Assembly (NCBI RefSeq): GCF_000758825.1
Contig: NZ_JRMX01000007.1
Coordinates: 44,142-108,141 of the forward strand
Source of the DNA: Arcanobacterium sp. S3PF19
Lineage (GTDB): Bacteria > Actinomycetota > Actinomycetes > Actinomycetales > Actinomycetaceae
DNA: 64,000 nt
Direction of reading: 5' to 3'
The position numbers and the translations under genes are program-made. Under the pieces are notes generated by a model. It saw nothing but the letters and a program-made list of their open reading frames with translations. It was not told where the DNA came from and made no database searches. Positions 11,513-20,196 of this stretch are shown piece after piece (position 1 is the first letter of the stretch; the number at the start of each line of letters is the position of its first letter).

Positions 11513-12642
11513 CAGTGCGATTCGCCCGCATGCCGCAGACGTTCGGCCTCATCGGCCGCGCGCAGGGAAGCGATCACGTCATCCAGGCTGCCGTTAAGCA
11601 CCGAATCCAGATTGTGCGCTTTGAAACCGGTGCGGTGGTCGGAAATTCTGTTTTCCGGGAAATTGTATGTGCGCACTCTCTCCGAGCGGTCCACCGTGCG
11701 CACCTGGGAACGGCGCTGATCGGCCTCTTTCGCCGCCTGTTCCTCAAGCTGCATCCGGCGCAGTCTCGCCCTGAGCACACGCATTGCCGATTCGCGGTTT
11801 TTGATCTGTGATTTTTCGTCCTGCATCGAAACCGTGATTCCCGTGGGCAGATGCGTAATACGCACGGCGGAATCCGTTGTGTTCACCGACTGCCCGCCGG
11901 GGCCGGAGGAACGGAAAACATCAATCCGCAGATCGCTGTCGTTGATTTCGATTTCCTGCGGGTCGTCCACTTCCGCAAAAACGAGCACGCCCGCGGCCGA
12001 AGTGTGAATCCGTCCCTGTGTTTCCGTTACCGGCACACGCTGCACGCGGTGTACTCCGGCTTCGAATTTCAGATATGCCCATACGCCGTCCGCAGGGTCT
12101 TCGGGCACGTTTTTTGCCTTTACCGCTATCTGCACGTCTTTGTATCCGCCCAGATCCGTGGGCGTGGCCGAAAGAATCTGCGTGCTCCATCCTTTTGATT
12201 CGGCGTAACGCTGATACATTCGGAGCAGATCTCCGGCGAACAGCGCCGATTCTTCCCCGCCTTCGCCTGCCTTCACTTCCAAAATCACATCCCGCAGATC
12301 GTCCGGGTCGCGGGGGATCAGAGCGTCTCTGAGCGAAGCGGCGGCCTCCCGCTCGGTCTGTTCCAAACGGGGAACCTCGGGCGCAAACAGCTGTGCGTCC
12401 TCGCCTCCCATGTCCACTATTTCCCGCGCTTCGCGCAGATCCCGCGCCGCATCCAGCCAGTGCGTGTATTTGCCTACCACCCGTCCCAGCTGTGCATATC
12501 TGCGGGAAAGAGAACGCAGCCTGCCCGCGTCGGCGAGCACCTTAGGCGTGGCCATCTGCGCCTCTATCTGTTTGTATTCCTCCAGCATCTGCGCTGCCAC
12601 GGGATATTTTTCAGTATCTGCGGAAACGTCTTTATTGTTCAC
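11512..12642 (-). CDS. prfA: Peptide chain release factor 1
   Basis: RF1 (376 residues) releases peptides at UAA and UAG codons. The GGQ peptidyl-hydrolysis loop reads [14 protein letters not shown] (about residues 246-259). The codon-recognition region [19 protein letters not shown] carries PVT, the RF1-type tripeptide (PxT) rather than the SPF of RF2. The start is GTG with AAGGG upstream. It precedes and is coupled to prmC. A strong hairpin separates it from bL31. Confidence 0.98.
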   Translation of the reverse strand: MNNKDVSADTEKYPVAAQMLEEYKQIEAQMATPKVLADAGRLRSLSRRYAQLGRVVGKYTHWLDAARDLREAREIVDMGGEDAQLFAPEVPRLEQTEREAAASLRDALIPRDPDDLRDVILEVKAGEGGEESALFAGDLLRMYQRYAESKGWSTQILSATPTDLGGYKDVQIAVKAKNVPEDPADGVWAYLKFEAGVHRVQRVPVTETQGRIHTSAAGVLVFAEVDDPQEIEINDSDLRIDVFRSSGPGGQSVNTTDSAVRITHLPTGITVSMQDEKSQIKNRESAMRVLRARLRRMQLEEQAAKEADQRRSQVRTVDRSERVRTYNFPENRISDHRTGFKAHNLDSVLNGSLDDVIASLRAADEAERLRHAGESH

Positions 12643-12680
12643 AATTTGCCCTTATACCGGTTTTCACGAATAATACGGCA

Positions 12681-12708
12681 GACGCCGGCACCGTCGGGTG
12701 CCGGCGTC
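12681..12708 (-). terminator. Strong hairpin between rpmE and prfA
   Basis: A perfect 12-bp stem (GACGCCGGCACC / GGTGCCGGCGTC) with a 4-nt loop lies just after the bL31 stop on the minus strand. The following bases are not U-rich, so classical intrinsic termination is uncertain. It could be a partial terminator, which would make abundant bL31 mRNA relative to RF1, or an mRNA-stabilising 3' hairpin. Confidence 0.55.
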
Positions 12709-12718
12709 CGAAACCAAA

Positions 12719-12931
12719 CTATTTGGTGCGCTTGCCGAAACGTGCTTCGAAGCGTGCCACACGCCCGCCGGTATCAAGAATCTTCTGCTTACCGGTGTAG
12801 AACGGATGACATGCCGAGCAGACATCCACACGCAGCTCCCCGCCCGGGATTGTGGAACGGGTATCAAACTCCGCGCCGCAGGTGCAGCTGACATGAATGT
12901 TGTGGTAGTCAGGGTGGATTCCCTGTTTCAT
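12719..12931 (-). CDS. rpmE: 50S ribosomal protein bL31
   Basis: bL31 (70 residues) starts at [31 protein letters not shown] precedes the ATG. It is the zinc-binding (C+) form: C16, C18, C38 and C41 are all present (SCTC and CSAC). Zinc-limited bacteria often carry a second C- paralogue, which is not in this window. Its position between rho and prfA is conserved in actinobacteria. Confidence 0.98.
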   Translation of the reverse strand: MKQGIHPDYHNIHVSCTCGAEFDTRSTIPGGELRVDVCSACHPFYTGKQKILDTGGRVARFEARFGKRTK

Positions 12932-13099
12932 AATTACTCCTTGGATCGTTTTATGCCCTGGGTCCGGCACACGTCTGCCTCCGTACGGACGGAACACAGT
13001 CTGCGGCGGATATCCGCGCGGTACGCGGGAGATGCCGTTTCCGCGGCATGCCGGTGAACCAAAAGCCGATGATTCATTTAACCACTTATCGTCTTTTCC

Positions 13100-13132
13100 G
13101 TGCCGGCGACGTGATAATTTTCACGCCGGCAC
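13100..13132 (-). repeat. Inverted repeat downstream of rho
   Basis: The arms GTGCCGGCG and CGCCGGCAC form a 9-bp stem around a 15-nt AT-rich centre that can pair further (GTGA/TCAC). It lies in the 215-bp rho-rpmE gap, near the rho stop. Neither strand has a U-run immediately after it, so it is more likely an mRNA 3'-end or processing structure than an intrinsic terminator. The rest of that gap shows only the rpmE ribosome-binding site. Confidence 0.5.
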
Positions 13133-13146
13133 ATATACGACGGATT

Positions 13147-14787
13147 TTATTCTCCGGCGCCGCGCATTCCCTTCACGATCGCCATCAGGAACTCTTTATT
13201 GGACTCTGTTTTGCGCAGTCTGCCCAGCAGGAAGTCCGACGCATCCTGTACATCGTCAAGAGTGCCCAGAGCCCGGCGCATATGCCAGACGATCTTCAGC
13301 TCTTCGGGACTGAAAAGCTGCTCTTCGCGGCGCGTACCGGAGGCGTTCACATCCACGGCGGGGAAGATCCGGCGGTCCGCAAGCTCGCGCGAAAGGCGCA
13401 GTTCCATGTTGCCGGTGCCCTTAAACTCCTCGAAAATAACCTCATCCATCTTCGATCCGGTTTCCACCAGCGCCGAAGCGATAATCGTAAGCGAACCGCC
13501 GTTTTCGATATTCCGTGCCGCGCCGAAAAACTTCTTCGGCGGATACAGCGCGGCCGCGTCCACGCCGCCGGAAAGGATACGTCCCGAGGCCGGTGCGGCG
13601 AGGTTGTAGGCGCGGGAAAGACGGGTCAGGGAATCGAGCAGAATCACCACATCCTGCCCCAGCTCCACGAGACGCTTGGCGCGTTCCACGGCAAGTTCGG
13701 CAACGATGGTGTGGTCCATGGCAGGACGGTCAAAGGTGGAGGCAATCACTTCGCCCTGCACCAGACGCTGCATATCGGTCACTTCTTCGGGGCGTTCGTC
13801 TACAAGCACAACCATCAGATGAACATCCGGGTTGTTGTTTGCGATTGCGGTTGCCATCTGCTGCATCACCATCGTTTTTCCGGCTTTCGGCGGAGAAACG
13901 ATCAGTCCGCGCTGGCCTTTCCCGATCGGCGCAACCAGATCAATCACACGCGAGGTAAGGGAATTTTTCCCTGTTTCCATCCGCAGCATTTCGTTGGGAT
14001 ACAGCGGTGTAAGTTTGCTGAATTCCGGGCGCTCCATCCCTTCGCTGAACGGAATACCGTTAATCGCCGTCACTTCCGCCAGCGGATTGTACTTGTGCTG
14101 ACGCTGGCCGCGGCGCACAGAGTCGGTTACCGAACGCACCGCGCCCACAACCGCGTCTCCGCGCCGCAGACCGAACCTGCGGATCGTCTGCTGCGAAACG
14201 TATGCGTCATTCTTCCCGGGGAGGTAGCCGCCCGTGCGGATATACCAGTTATTCCCCGAAACATCCAAAATGCCCGCAACGGGAATCAGCGTATCCTCAC
14301 CGTTTCCCTGCCGGCCGCGTTCCGCGCTTCCCTGCTGTTCCTCCTGCTCGGCGGAATTTTCAAAACTGTCGCGGGTTGTGCGCTCGCGCCGCTCGCGCCG
14401 GTCGCGCCGGGTCCGCCGGGCACGCCGGTCAAAGCGCTCGTGCGAATCGTCCTCTTCCTTCCCGCGAACGGATTCCGCGCGGCGTTCGGCAACGTCACCC
14501 AATGCGTCCAGTGCGGCCTGCTTTTCTTCGGGCGTCATCGTTTCCCTGTGCTGGCGCCTGCTGCCGCCGCGGCTGCGGGCGCGGGTGTTTTCCCGCTTTT
14601 CTTCCTTCTCCTGTTTTTCCGGTGTTTCGGACCGTGCGCCGTCCCGGTGTGCCGCGATCGCCGCCACATAATCGGCTTTCCGTGATCTGATCGGCATTTT
14701 TATTCCCAGATCCGCCGCCATTCGTTTCAGTTCGGGCAGCAGTTTTCCTGCCAGTTCTTTTGCCGATCCTTCAGAGGTTTCGTTCAC
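13147..14787 (-). CDS. rho: Transcription termination factor Rho
   Basis: Rho (546 residues) is the RNA-dependent hexameric helicase that ends transcription. The N-terminal Rho-N helix bundle (LAGKLLPELKRMAADLGI) is followed by a charged, low-complexity insertion of about 90 residues rich in Arg/Glu (about 55-140), as in other high-GC actinobacterial Rho proteins. The cold-shock RNA-binding domain begins near GILDVSGNNWYIR. The Walker A motif PPKAGKT (about residue 307) and the Walker B strand DVVILLDSLTRLSRAYN are intact. The start is GTG with GAGGAAGGA upstream. It is separated from thrB by a terminator and has its own AT-rich upstream region. Confidence 0.97.
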   Translation of the reverse strand: MNETSEGSAKELAGKLLPELKRMAADLGIKMPIRSRKADYVAAIAAHRDGARSETPEKQEKEEKRENTRARSRGGSRRQHRETMTPEEKQAALDALGDVAERRAESVRGKEEDDSHERFDRRARRTRRDRRERRERTTRDSFENSAEQEEQQGSAERGRQGNGEDTLIPVAGILDVSGNNWYIRTGGYLPGKNDAYVSQQTIRRFGLRRGDAVVGAVRSVTDSVRRGQRQHKYNPLAEVTAINGIPFSEGMERPEFSKLTPLYPNEMLRMETGKNSLTSRVIDLVAPIGKGQRGLIVSPPKAGKTMVMQQMATAIANNNPDVHLMVVLVDERPEEVTDMQRLVQGEVIASTFDRPAMDHTIVAELAVERAKRLVELGQDVVILLDSLTRLSRAYNLAAPASGRILSGGVDAAALYPPKKFFGAARNIENGGSLTIIASALVETGSKMDEVIFEEFKGTGNMELRLSRELADRRIFPAVDVNASGTRREEQLFSPEELKIVWHMRRALGTLDDVQDASDFLLGRLRKTESNKEFLMAIVKGMRGAGE

Positions 14788-14841
14788 GAGGTTCCTTCCT
14801 CGATATCCGTAAGGGATATGTAGATAATAATGGATTTATGC

Positions 14842-14847
14842 ATTATA
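14842..14847 (-). promoter_or_regulatory. Candidate -10 element for rho
   Basis: A perfect TATAAT occurs on the minus strand in the AT-rich 120 bp before rho, 55 bp upstream of its GTG and downstream of the argS-thrB terminator. No clear -35 hexamer is seen at 16-18 bp, so the assignment is tentative. A separate promoter would be expected because Rho is commonly autoregulated. Confidence 0.35.
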
Positions 14848-14910
14848 AAAATGCGAATGTCTGAGGACGGAACAGCACGTACAAAAACGTTTATGAAGCA
14901 TGAACTTCGG

Positions 14911-14932
14911 AAAAAACATCCGGAAAACCGGA
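14911..14932 (-). terminator. Intrinsic terminator of argS-thrB
   Basis: After thrB the minus strand reads TCCGG-TTTT-CCGGA followed by TG and six T residues. The stem is short (5 bp) but GC-rich with a U-tract directly after it. It ends the argS-thrB transcript before rho. Confidence 0.6.
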
Positions 14933-14997
14933 CTTTCCGTCCGCATTCCAGTCTATCCGCTTTCCCGCCAAAGACAAAATTGACACACAGATCCGGC

Positions 14998-15882
14998 TCA
15001 CTGCGCCCTGCGGGGCACCGGATCCGCCGTCAGCACGCGAAAACCGTTCCCCCGCAAAGAGTCCGCCAAAGACTGCGGAATCGGGGAGAATACCAGAATT
15101 GCCGGTCCGCTGCCGGCAAACAGTGCCGGCCACCCGGCGGCGCGCAGCCTCTCCAGCAGACGGACGGAATCGGGCATCAGGTCGTGCCGGTAATGATAGG
15201 CAAGACGCGCCTGCGCGGCAGAACGGAGCAGCTGCGGAGCGGAAGTAAGCGCATGGAGCAGCAGCGCCGCCCGGGAAGAATTAAATTCGGCGTCCGGGCG
15301 CGAAACCTGCTGCGGCAAAACTACGTTTGACACACCGGGCAGGGGATCGGCGGAGGGAAGAATCACCGAAATTTTCAGCTGCGGATGCGGATCGAAACAC
15401 AGCGCCCGAAACCCTCCGTCTTCTTCCAGCGTCAGCGTCACGCCGCCCGCCAGTGCGGCCGACACGCCCACCGCGCTGTGCGCATCCGGGGCGCACAGCG
15501 CAAGCAGCCGGGAAAAATCAAGCAGATCGGGTTTGTCTGCCAAAGCCTTAATCAGCATTCCCGCCGCCGCGCGGGCAGCGGCGCTCTCCCCCAGCCCGCA
15601 TCCGCGCGGAATCGAATTTCTGCACACCAGCTCCATCCCCGTCTGCGGAAGCCCGAGTTCCTCAAGCATCTTTCGCAAAGCGACAATAACGGGATTACGC
15701 CCGTCTTTGGGAATATCCCGGCTTCCTTCGCCCAAAACCACCGCTTTGGGCTCCCCGGTGGTCAGAGTAACCGAGATTTCATCCCAAATCCCGACAGCCA
15801 GCGCCATCGAACCGTATCCGGCACCCGTGTGTGCGGCAACCGCAGGAACCCGCACACGCGCATATTCTTTCGCAATGCGCAT
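14998..15882 (-). CDS. thrB: Homoserine kinase
   Basis: ThrB (294 residues) phosphorylates homoserine in threonine biosynthesis. It is a GHMP kinase: the N-terminal RVRVPAVAAHTGAGYGSMALAVG segment, the phosphate-binding SIPRGCGLGESAAARAA motif (about residues 90-106) and the C-terminal FAGSGPAILVFS motif are present. The start at ATG 15882, one base after the argS stop, is preferred over an upstream in-frame codon that lies inside argS. In many actinobacteria lysA, hom and thrC stand between argS and thrB; here they are absent, so the rest of the pathway is elsewhere or lost. Confidence 0.93.
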   Translation of the reverse strand: MRIAKEYARVRVPAVAAHTGAGYGSMALAVGIWDEISVTLTTGEPKAVVLGEGSRDIPKDGRNPVIVALRKMLEELGLPQTGMELVCRNSIPRGCGLGESAAARAAAGMLIKALADKPDLLDFSRLLALCAPDAHSAVGVSAALAGGVTLTLEEDGGFRALCFDPHPQLKISVILPSADPLPGVSNVVLPQQVSRPDAEFNSSRAALLLHALTSAPQLLRSAAQARLAYHYRHDLMPDSVRLLERLRAAGWPALFAGSGPAILVFSPIPQSLADSLRGNGFRVLTADPVPRRAQ

Positions 15883-15883
15883 T

Positions 15884-17557
15884 TCACATCTTGTCCGGGG
15901 CACTCACGCCCAACAGGTGCAATCCGTTTGCCAGCACCTGCCCGGCCGCGTCGTTCAGCCACAGACGGCTTTGATGGAGGGCGGTTACCTTTTCGTCCGC
16001 ACGCGGCGTCACGCGGGAACGCGCATACCACGTATGGTAGGCACCCGCAAGATCCTCCAGATACCGCGCCACCCGGTGCGGCTCACGCAGCTGCGCGGCC
16101 TGCAGCACCGTCTCCGGGAATTTTGCCAACACCGCCAGCAGCTCGCCGTCTGCCGGCGTATTCAGCAAAGAGGGGTCGAACTGCGCGCGCGTCACGCCGT
16201 GTTCTTCGGCATTGCGGTCCACCGACTTTGTGCGCGCGTGCGCATACTGCACATAGTAAACGGGATTTTCGTTCGTGTGCGAGGCGATCAGATCCAAATC
16301 AATTTCCAATGTGGTCTCCATTGCCGCCCTGACCAGGGAATACCGCGCCGCATCCACCCCGGCCGCGTCAATCAGATCACTCAGCGTCACCACCGTTCCC
16401 GCGCGCTTTGACATCCGCACCGGTTTTCCGTCTTTCACCAGGTTCACCAGCTGCCCGATCAGGATCTCGATATTTCCGCCTTTGCCTGCGGTGTCGCCGA
16501 AAGCCCTTGCCATCGCATACATCCGTCCGATATATCCGTGATGGTCCGCACCCAGAAGATAAATCGCCCGGTCGGCACCGCGCGCGCGTTTATCCAGGTA
16601 GTAGGCGATATCCCCGGCGTAATAGGCTGTTTCGCCGTCGGATTTTACAACCACGCGGTCTTTGTCGTCTCCGAAAGCGGTCGTTTTCACCCACTTCGCC
16701 CCGTCTTTTTCGTAAATAAATCCCGCAGCTTCCAAGCGGTCGACGGCCCGGGCCACAGCTCCGGATGCGTGCAGGGAATCCTCGTGGAAAAACACGTCGA
16801 AACGGACCCTGAAATCAAGCAGCTCGCGCTTAATTTCCGCAAACATCATTTTTACGCCGTATTCACGGAAAAATTCCCGGGCGGTATCATCGTCCTCCCG
16901 CAGCGGATCCCTCTGCGGATGGGCGGCAAGAACAGCATCGGCAATATCGGAAATATACTCCCCGCCGTAACCGTCGGCAGGTGTTTCCTCTCCACGGGCC
17001 CGCGCCAGCAGCGAGGCCGCGAAACGGTCGATCTGCGCGCCGTGGTCGTTGAAATAATATTCGCGGGTTACCTTCGCTCCCACAGCCTGAAGAATACGCG
17101 CCAGGGAATCGCCCACCGCCGCCCAACGCGCACCGCCGATATGAATCGGCCCGGTGGGATTGGCCGACACAAACTCCAGATTCACATGGCCGTCCGCGCC
17201 GCTTTCACTGTTTCCGTATTTTTCCCCCGCCTCCACAATCGTGCGCGCCAGCTCCCCGGCGGCACCGGCGTCCAGTGTGATATTGACAAAACCCGGGCCG
17301 GCAACTTCGGCTTTTTTCACGCCTGTGTGCCCGCGCAGACCGGCGGCGATAATCTCGGCCAGGTCACGCGGATTCATTCCCGCTTTCTTTGCCAGCTGCA
17401 GCGCCGTATTCGCCGACCAGTCCCCGTGTTCGCGCGAGCGCGGACGCTCCACCCTGACCGTCTCGGGCAGATCTGCCGGTGTAAGGGGAAGTTTTCCCTG
17501 CGCAAGAGCGTTGTCCAGGCAGCTGCGGATTAAAAGTGAAAGTTCTTCTGGAGTCAT
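15884..17557 (-). CDS. argS: Arginyl-tRNA synthetase
   Basis: Class I aminoacyl-tRNA synthetase (557 residues) charging tRNA-Arg. The ArgS N-terminal additional domain is followed by the HIGH-equivalent [13 protein letters not shown] (about residues 132-144) and the KMSKS-equivalent [11 protein letters not shown] (about 376-386), with the DALR anticodon-binding domain at the C-terminus. No ribosome-binding site precedes ATG 17557; instead a -10 box ends 6 bp upstream, so a leaderless mRNA is likely. A tRNA-Arg gene lies divergently 132 bp upstream. Confidence 0.97.
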   Translation of the reverse strand: MTPEELSLLIRSCLDNALAQGKLPLTPADLPETVRVERPRSREHGDWSANTALQLAKKAGMNPRDLAEIIAAGLRGHTGVKKAEVAGPGFVNITLDAGAAGELARTIVEAGEKYGNSESGADGHVNLEFVSANPTGPIHIGGARWAAVGDSLARILQAVGAKVTREYYFNDHGAQIDRFAASLLARARGEETPADGYGGEYISDIADAVLAAHPQRDPLREDDDTAREFFREYGVKMMFAEIKRELLDFRVRFDVFFHEDSLHASGAVARAVDRLEAAGFIYEKDGAKWVKTTAFGDDKDRVVVKSDGETAYYAGDIAYYLDKRARGADRAIYLLGADHHGYIGRMYAMARAFGDTAGKGGNIEILIGQLVNLVKDGKPVRMSKRAGTVVTLSDLIDAAGVDAARYSLVRAAMETTLEIDLDLIASHTNENPVYYVQYAHARTKSVDRNAEEHGVTRAQFDPSLLNTPADGELLAVLAKFPETVLQAAQLREPHRVARYLEDLAGAYHTWYARSRVTPRADEKVTALHQSRLWLNDAAGQVLANGLHLLGVSAPDKM

Positions 17558-17563
17558 GTATAT

Positions 17564-17569
17564 ATTCTA
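17564..17569 (-). promoter_or_regulatory. -10 box for a probable leaderless argS transcript
   Basis: TAGAAT on the minus strand is separated from the argS ATG by 6 bases, placing the transcription start on the A of ATG. No Shine-Dalgarno sequence exists in this spacing. No convincing -35 element is visible. Confidence 0.5.
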
Positions 17570-17650
17570 ACCGCAGCGGGCAATCCGATAAAAACTTCAC
17601 GGACACCTTCTGCCGCGGTTGTGCAAATGGCTACATTCACCGCCGGTAAA

Positions 17651-17679
17651 TTCGGTTTTTCGGTTTTATCCGTTAGACT
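17651..17679 (+). promoter_or_regulatory. Predicted promoter of tRNA-Arg
   Basis: TTCGGT (17651-17656) and TAGACT (17674-17679) are separated by 17 bp. Transcription would begin near 17686, four bases before the mature tRNA 5' end, giving a very short leader for RNase P. Confidence 0.45.
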
Positions 17680-17689
17680 TTAGAAGTCC

Positions 17690-17762
17690 GCCCCAATAGC
17701 TCAGGGGATAGAGCGTTCGCCTCCGGAGCGAAAGGCCGCAGGTTCGAATCCTGTTTGGGGCA
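17690..17762 (+). tRNA. tRNA-Arg (anticodon CCG)
   Basis: A complete cloverleaf folds by eye. The acceptor stem GCCCCAA/TTGGGGC pairs fully with discriminator A; the D arm is GCTC...GAGC. The anticodon stem TTCGC/GCGAA encloses the loop CTCCGGA with anticodon CCG, which reads the Arg codon CGG. The T arm carries TTCGAAT. CCA is not encoded (the next bases are CAT). It is divergent from argS and followed by an intrinsic terminator. Confidence 0.96.
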
Positions 17763-17767
17763 CATCT

Positions 17768-17803
17768 GCCGGGAGTGTTTTCCACTCCCGGCTTTCGTTT
17801 ATT
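17768..17803 (+). terminator. Intrinsic terminator of tRNA-Arg
   Basis: A perfect 10-bp stem (GCCGGGAGTG / CACTCCCGGC) with loop TTTTC is followed by TTTCGTTTATT. It lies directly after the tRNA and overlaps the last codons of the convergent glycerophosphodiesterase gene. Confidence 0.85.
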
Positions 17804-18668
17804 CCGCGTCCGCACCCGGATTTTCGGCTCTGCCGCGCCGGGTGTTCTTCCCGTTTTCTTTCGCCGCGGTTTTTTCCGCCCAAAATCCGTCTATGATTCT
17901 CCGTGCCCTGCTTGGCTCGTCCGTAATCAGAGCATCCACGCCCAGTTCCAAAAGCATGCGCATTTCCCGCGGATCGTTGACCGTCCACACGTGAACGGCG
18001 AAACCCAGCCGGTGGCAAAATCCGACAAACCTCCCGCTGACCACCCTTATCTTCCAAAAACGGACCGGCACCTGCACCGCCTGCGCGCCGTCTTCGGGAA
18101 GGGGAATAAATCTGCGCAGCAGACGCAGCCGCTCCAAAATGCGCATAAAAACAGGAATATTTGCCGCCAGCGTCAGAAACACCACCGCGCTCCGCCCGAG
18201 GGAGGTGCAGACACCGGGAAGCATTTTCCGCAGTCTGCGCAGCCTTTTCTCGCTAAAGGACGCCAGCGAAACCCGCCTTTGCGCGCCGTGCGCGGTCAAA
18301 GTCCACACGAGCGGGGAGATTACGTCTTCGGATTTCGCGTCGATGTTCAGCACCAGGTTCGGAAAAGACTCCAATACCAAATCCAGGCGCACAGGCGGAT
18401 TTCCGGAAGGATCTGTAATTTTCCGCAGCCGCTGCCAGGTGTAGTCCCGGATTCTGCCCTCGGCCGCGGTGGTTCTGGAAAGAGTTGCGTCGTGAAATAA
18501 AATTACTGCTCCGTCTTTTGTGGCGTGGGCATCGGTTTCCACATAACGGAATCCCAGACGGTCCATATTGGAAAAAGCCGCCAGGGAATTTTCCGGGGCT
18601 TCGTTTCCGCCGCCGCGATGCGCCAAAACCACCGGTTTGCCGCCAACGTTCCAAATCCGCTCCGCCAT
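17799..18668 (-). CDS. Glycerophosphodiester phosphodiesterase family protein
   Basis: A GDPD TIM-barrel enzyme (289 residues) that hydrolyses glycerophosphodiesters to glycerol-3-phosphate and an alcohol. The hallmark HRGGGNEAPENSLAAF (about residues 18-33), VETDAHATKDGAVILFHD (metal site and catalytic His, about 44-61) and the late VHVWTVND motif are intact. There is no signal peptide, so it probably acts in the cytoplasm. The start at MAERIW is chosen because GGGAG lies 7 bases upstream. A basic tail (KTAAKENGKNTRRGRAENPG) follows the barrel. Confidence 0.92.
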   Translation of the reverse strand: MAERIWNVGGKPVVLAHRGGGNEAPENSLAAFSNMDRLGFRYVETDAHATKDGAVILFHDATLSRTTAAEGRIRDYTWQRLRKITDPSGNPPVRLDLVLESFPNLVLNIDAKSEDVISPLVWTLTAHGAQRRVSLASFSEKRLRRLRKMLPGVCTSLGRSAVVFLTLAANIPVFMRILERLRLLRRFIPLPEDGAQAVQVPVRFWKIRVVSGRFVGFCHRLGFAVHVWTVNDPREMRMLLELGVDALITDEPSRARRIIDGFWAEKTAAKENGKNTRRGRAENPGADAE

Positions 18669-18724
18669 TTCGCACTCCCGCCTTTTATGCCGGATTCGCG
18701 GCAATCATACCATTTTAGCGGCAC

Positions 18725-19900
18725 TCAGCCACAGTTTTGCGACAAATCCGCCGCGCCCGCTTCGCGCAGAAATTTCATCGGATCCACTGCGGCGGCGTTG
18801 TAATCTGCCCCGTCGCAGATTTCAAAATGCAGATGCGGACCGGTGGAACGGCCCTGGGATCCGACCAGTCCGATCTTCTGTCCGGCTTTGACCCTATCGC
18901 CCGGCTTCACCAAAATACCGTTGTTCCACATATGCAGGTACCACGCATAAAACGTCTTTCCCCGCACGCTGTGCCGGACAATAATGGCGTTGTTCGCCGA
19001 GCCTTTCATGACCCCCGCGCTGACTACCTCGCCGTCGGCAACGGCGTAAAACGGAGTTCCCACCGGCGCAGCCATATCCTGGCCGGTGTGCAGTTTCCGC
19101 TCCCCGGTGATCGGATGGATACGGTAGCCGAACGGAGAAGACAGTGTGTAACTCCCGGCAGGCATCGGATAATAAAGGTTCGCGGCGGTGTCGAGATACG
19201 CCCCGACAATACTGTTTGCGCCTGTTTTCGGAGCACATTTGTATTCCCCGCGGCGGCTCTGCGAAATAAGGGTCTGTGTCTGCGCTTCGTCTTCCGCGCC
19301 CCGCACTGCGGCTATTGCGCGCGGAATGCTCCCCGCCCGCGAGGCGTTTTTGCCGTGGGAGACATGCTGCAGCACGGAATCGTCGAAAGCGGAGCTCATC
19401 GCCACTGCCGATCTGGAATTAAACACCGCCGCGAGGCTCACCGCAATCACGGAAGAAAAAAGAATGGCAGACAGCACCGGACTGCGGCGCAGCGCATGGG
19501 CAAAAAACGGGTTTCCGCGCCGCGGGGCGTTTAAAAATTTTGCATTCAGCCGTTCGCCCTGCCGCGCTGCGGCCGATGCGGAGGAAACCGGATAAATATA
19601 CTCCGTGGGCCGGTCCGGCTCTTCATCGGAGCCGTTGTCCCACATTTCTCCGGCAGCCGCAAAAGTCCCGCAAAACTGCGGTTTTTCGTTTTCCCGCGCA
19701 GCGCATTCGGATTTTCTGCGGTCGCTGCGCCGGCGCACGGCGGGCTCTCCCGCACTGCGTTCAAGCATCTGCCTCAGACGTTCCTCGCGCGAAGAACGCA
19801 AAGCTTCCCGTTCTTCTTCGCCGCCGCGGCGAACGCGCGCCATACGCAGCTCTCTGCGCGAAGGCAGTCTATTGATTTCTTTGCTTTCGCAGGCAGACAA
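18725..19900 (-). CDS. Membrane-anchored M23 family metallopeptidase (LytM domain)
   Basis: A probable cell-wall hydrolase (391 residues). A charged cytoplasmic N-terminal region of about 140 residues is followed by one membrane helix (about 142-160), a linker, and a C-terminal LytM/M23 domain (about 245-385). Zinc ligands are recognisable: H271 and D275 (HTGQD) and the HLHFE motif (H356, H358), plus the GYRIHPITGE entry motif. All catalytic residues are kept, so it should cut peptidoglycan peptides outside the membrane. The start is TTG with GAGGAG upstream. The upstream region has MtrA-box-like repeats and strong hairpins. Confidence 0.92.
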   Translation of the reverse strand: MSACESKEINRLPSRRELRMARVRRGGEEEREALRSSREERLRQMLERSAGEPAVRRRSDRRKSECAARENEKPQFCGTFAAAGEMWDNGSDEEPDRPTEYIYPVSSASAAARQGERLNAKFLNAPRRGNPFFAHALRRSPVLSAILFSSVIAVSLAAVFNSRSAVAMSSAFDDSVLQHVSHGKNASRAGSIPRAIAAVRGAEDEAQTQTLISQSRRGEYKCAPKTGANSIVGAYLDTAANLYYPMPAGSYTLSSPFGYRIHPITGERKLHTGQDMAAPVGTPFYAVADGEVVSAGVMKGSANNAIIVRHSVRGKTFYAWYLHMWNNGILVKPGDRVKAGQKIGLVGSQGRSTGPHLHFEICDGADYNAAAVDPMKFLREAGAADLSQNCG

Positions 19901-19920
19901 GGCAGCTCCTCACACCGTCC

Positions 19921-19995
19921 GTAACCGATAACCTTTCACGGGAAAGCGGTCCGCGAAGCACCGTTCCCAACCTATATGGTAACGGTTTGATAACG
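19921..19995 (-). promoter_or_regulatory. Candidate MtrA-type direct repeats upstream of the M23 gene
   Basis: On the plus strand GTAACG-N5-ATAACG (19979-19995) is a direct repeat with the 5-bp spacing expected of MtrA sites, and GTAACC-G-ATAACC (19921-19933) is a second pair nearer the gene. MtrA is the actinobacterial response regulator that controls cell-wall hydrolase genes. mtrA itself is not in this window, so the link is by motif and target type only. Confidence 0.4.
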
Positions 19996-20038
19996 CCGGA
20001 TCTATCCTTTTTGCAATTTGAGAGCCGGGTCAAATTTC

Positions 20039-20090
20039 TTCCTGCGCGGGCAGCCCTTCCCGCGCAGGAAAACACCGTGCGCAGTGTTTT
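20039..20090. repeat. Two tandem perfect hairpins between M23 and SGNH genes
   Basis: The first has 12-bp arms TTCCTGCGCGGG / CCCGCGCAGGAA with an 8-nt spacer (20039-20070). The second has 7-bp arms AAAACAC / GTGTTTT with an 8-nt spacer (20069-20090), sharing its first bases with the end of the first. They lie in the 296-bp divergent gap. They could be 5'-leader structures of either gene; no known riboswitch consensus was recognised. Confidence 0.6.
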
Positions 20091-20196
20091 GCCGAAAGGA
20101 GAAAGGTTTCGCGCGCCGGAAGAAGAACGCATAATTTCCTCTCAAAAGACTGTAAGCTGTATATGAAGATGAAATTAAACCGGGGCGGAAGGGCAT

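Noticed and set aside
13100..13132. Intrinsic terminator of rho
   Set aside because: The stem is strong but no U-rich run follows it on the minus strand. It is kept only as an inverted repeat.
17558..17689. T-box leader for argS
   Set aside because: Only 132 bp separates argS from the tRNA gene, the argS transcript appears leaderless, and no T-box bulge consensus or terminator/antiterminator pair is visible.
17690..17803. tRNA gene as an integration site for a mobile element
   Set aside because: No integrase, no repeat of the tRNA 3' end and no change in gene content is visible within the window on either side.
19901..20196. Possible c-di-AMP (ydaO-type) riboswitch upstream of the M23 peptidase
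   Set aside because: Such riboswitches often precede actinobacterial wall hydrolases, so I looked. The conserved GGGGAACC and GGGTGAA-like segments are not present; only simple hairpins are seen.
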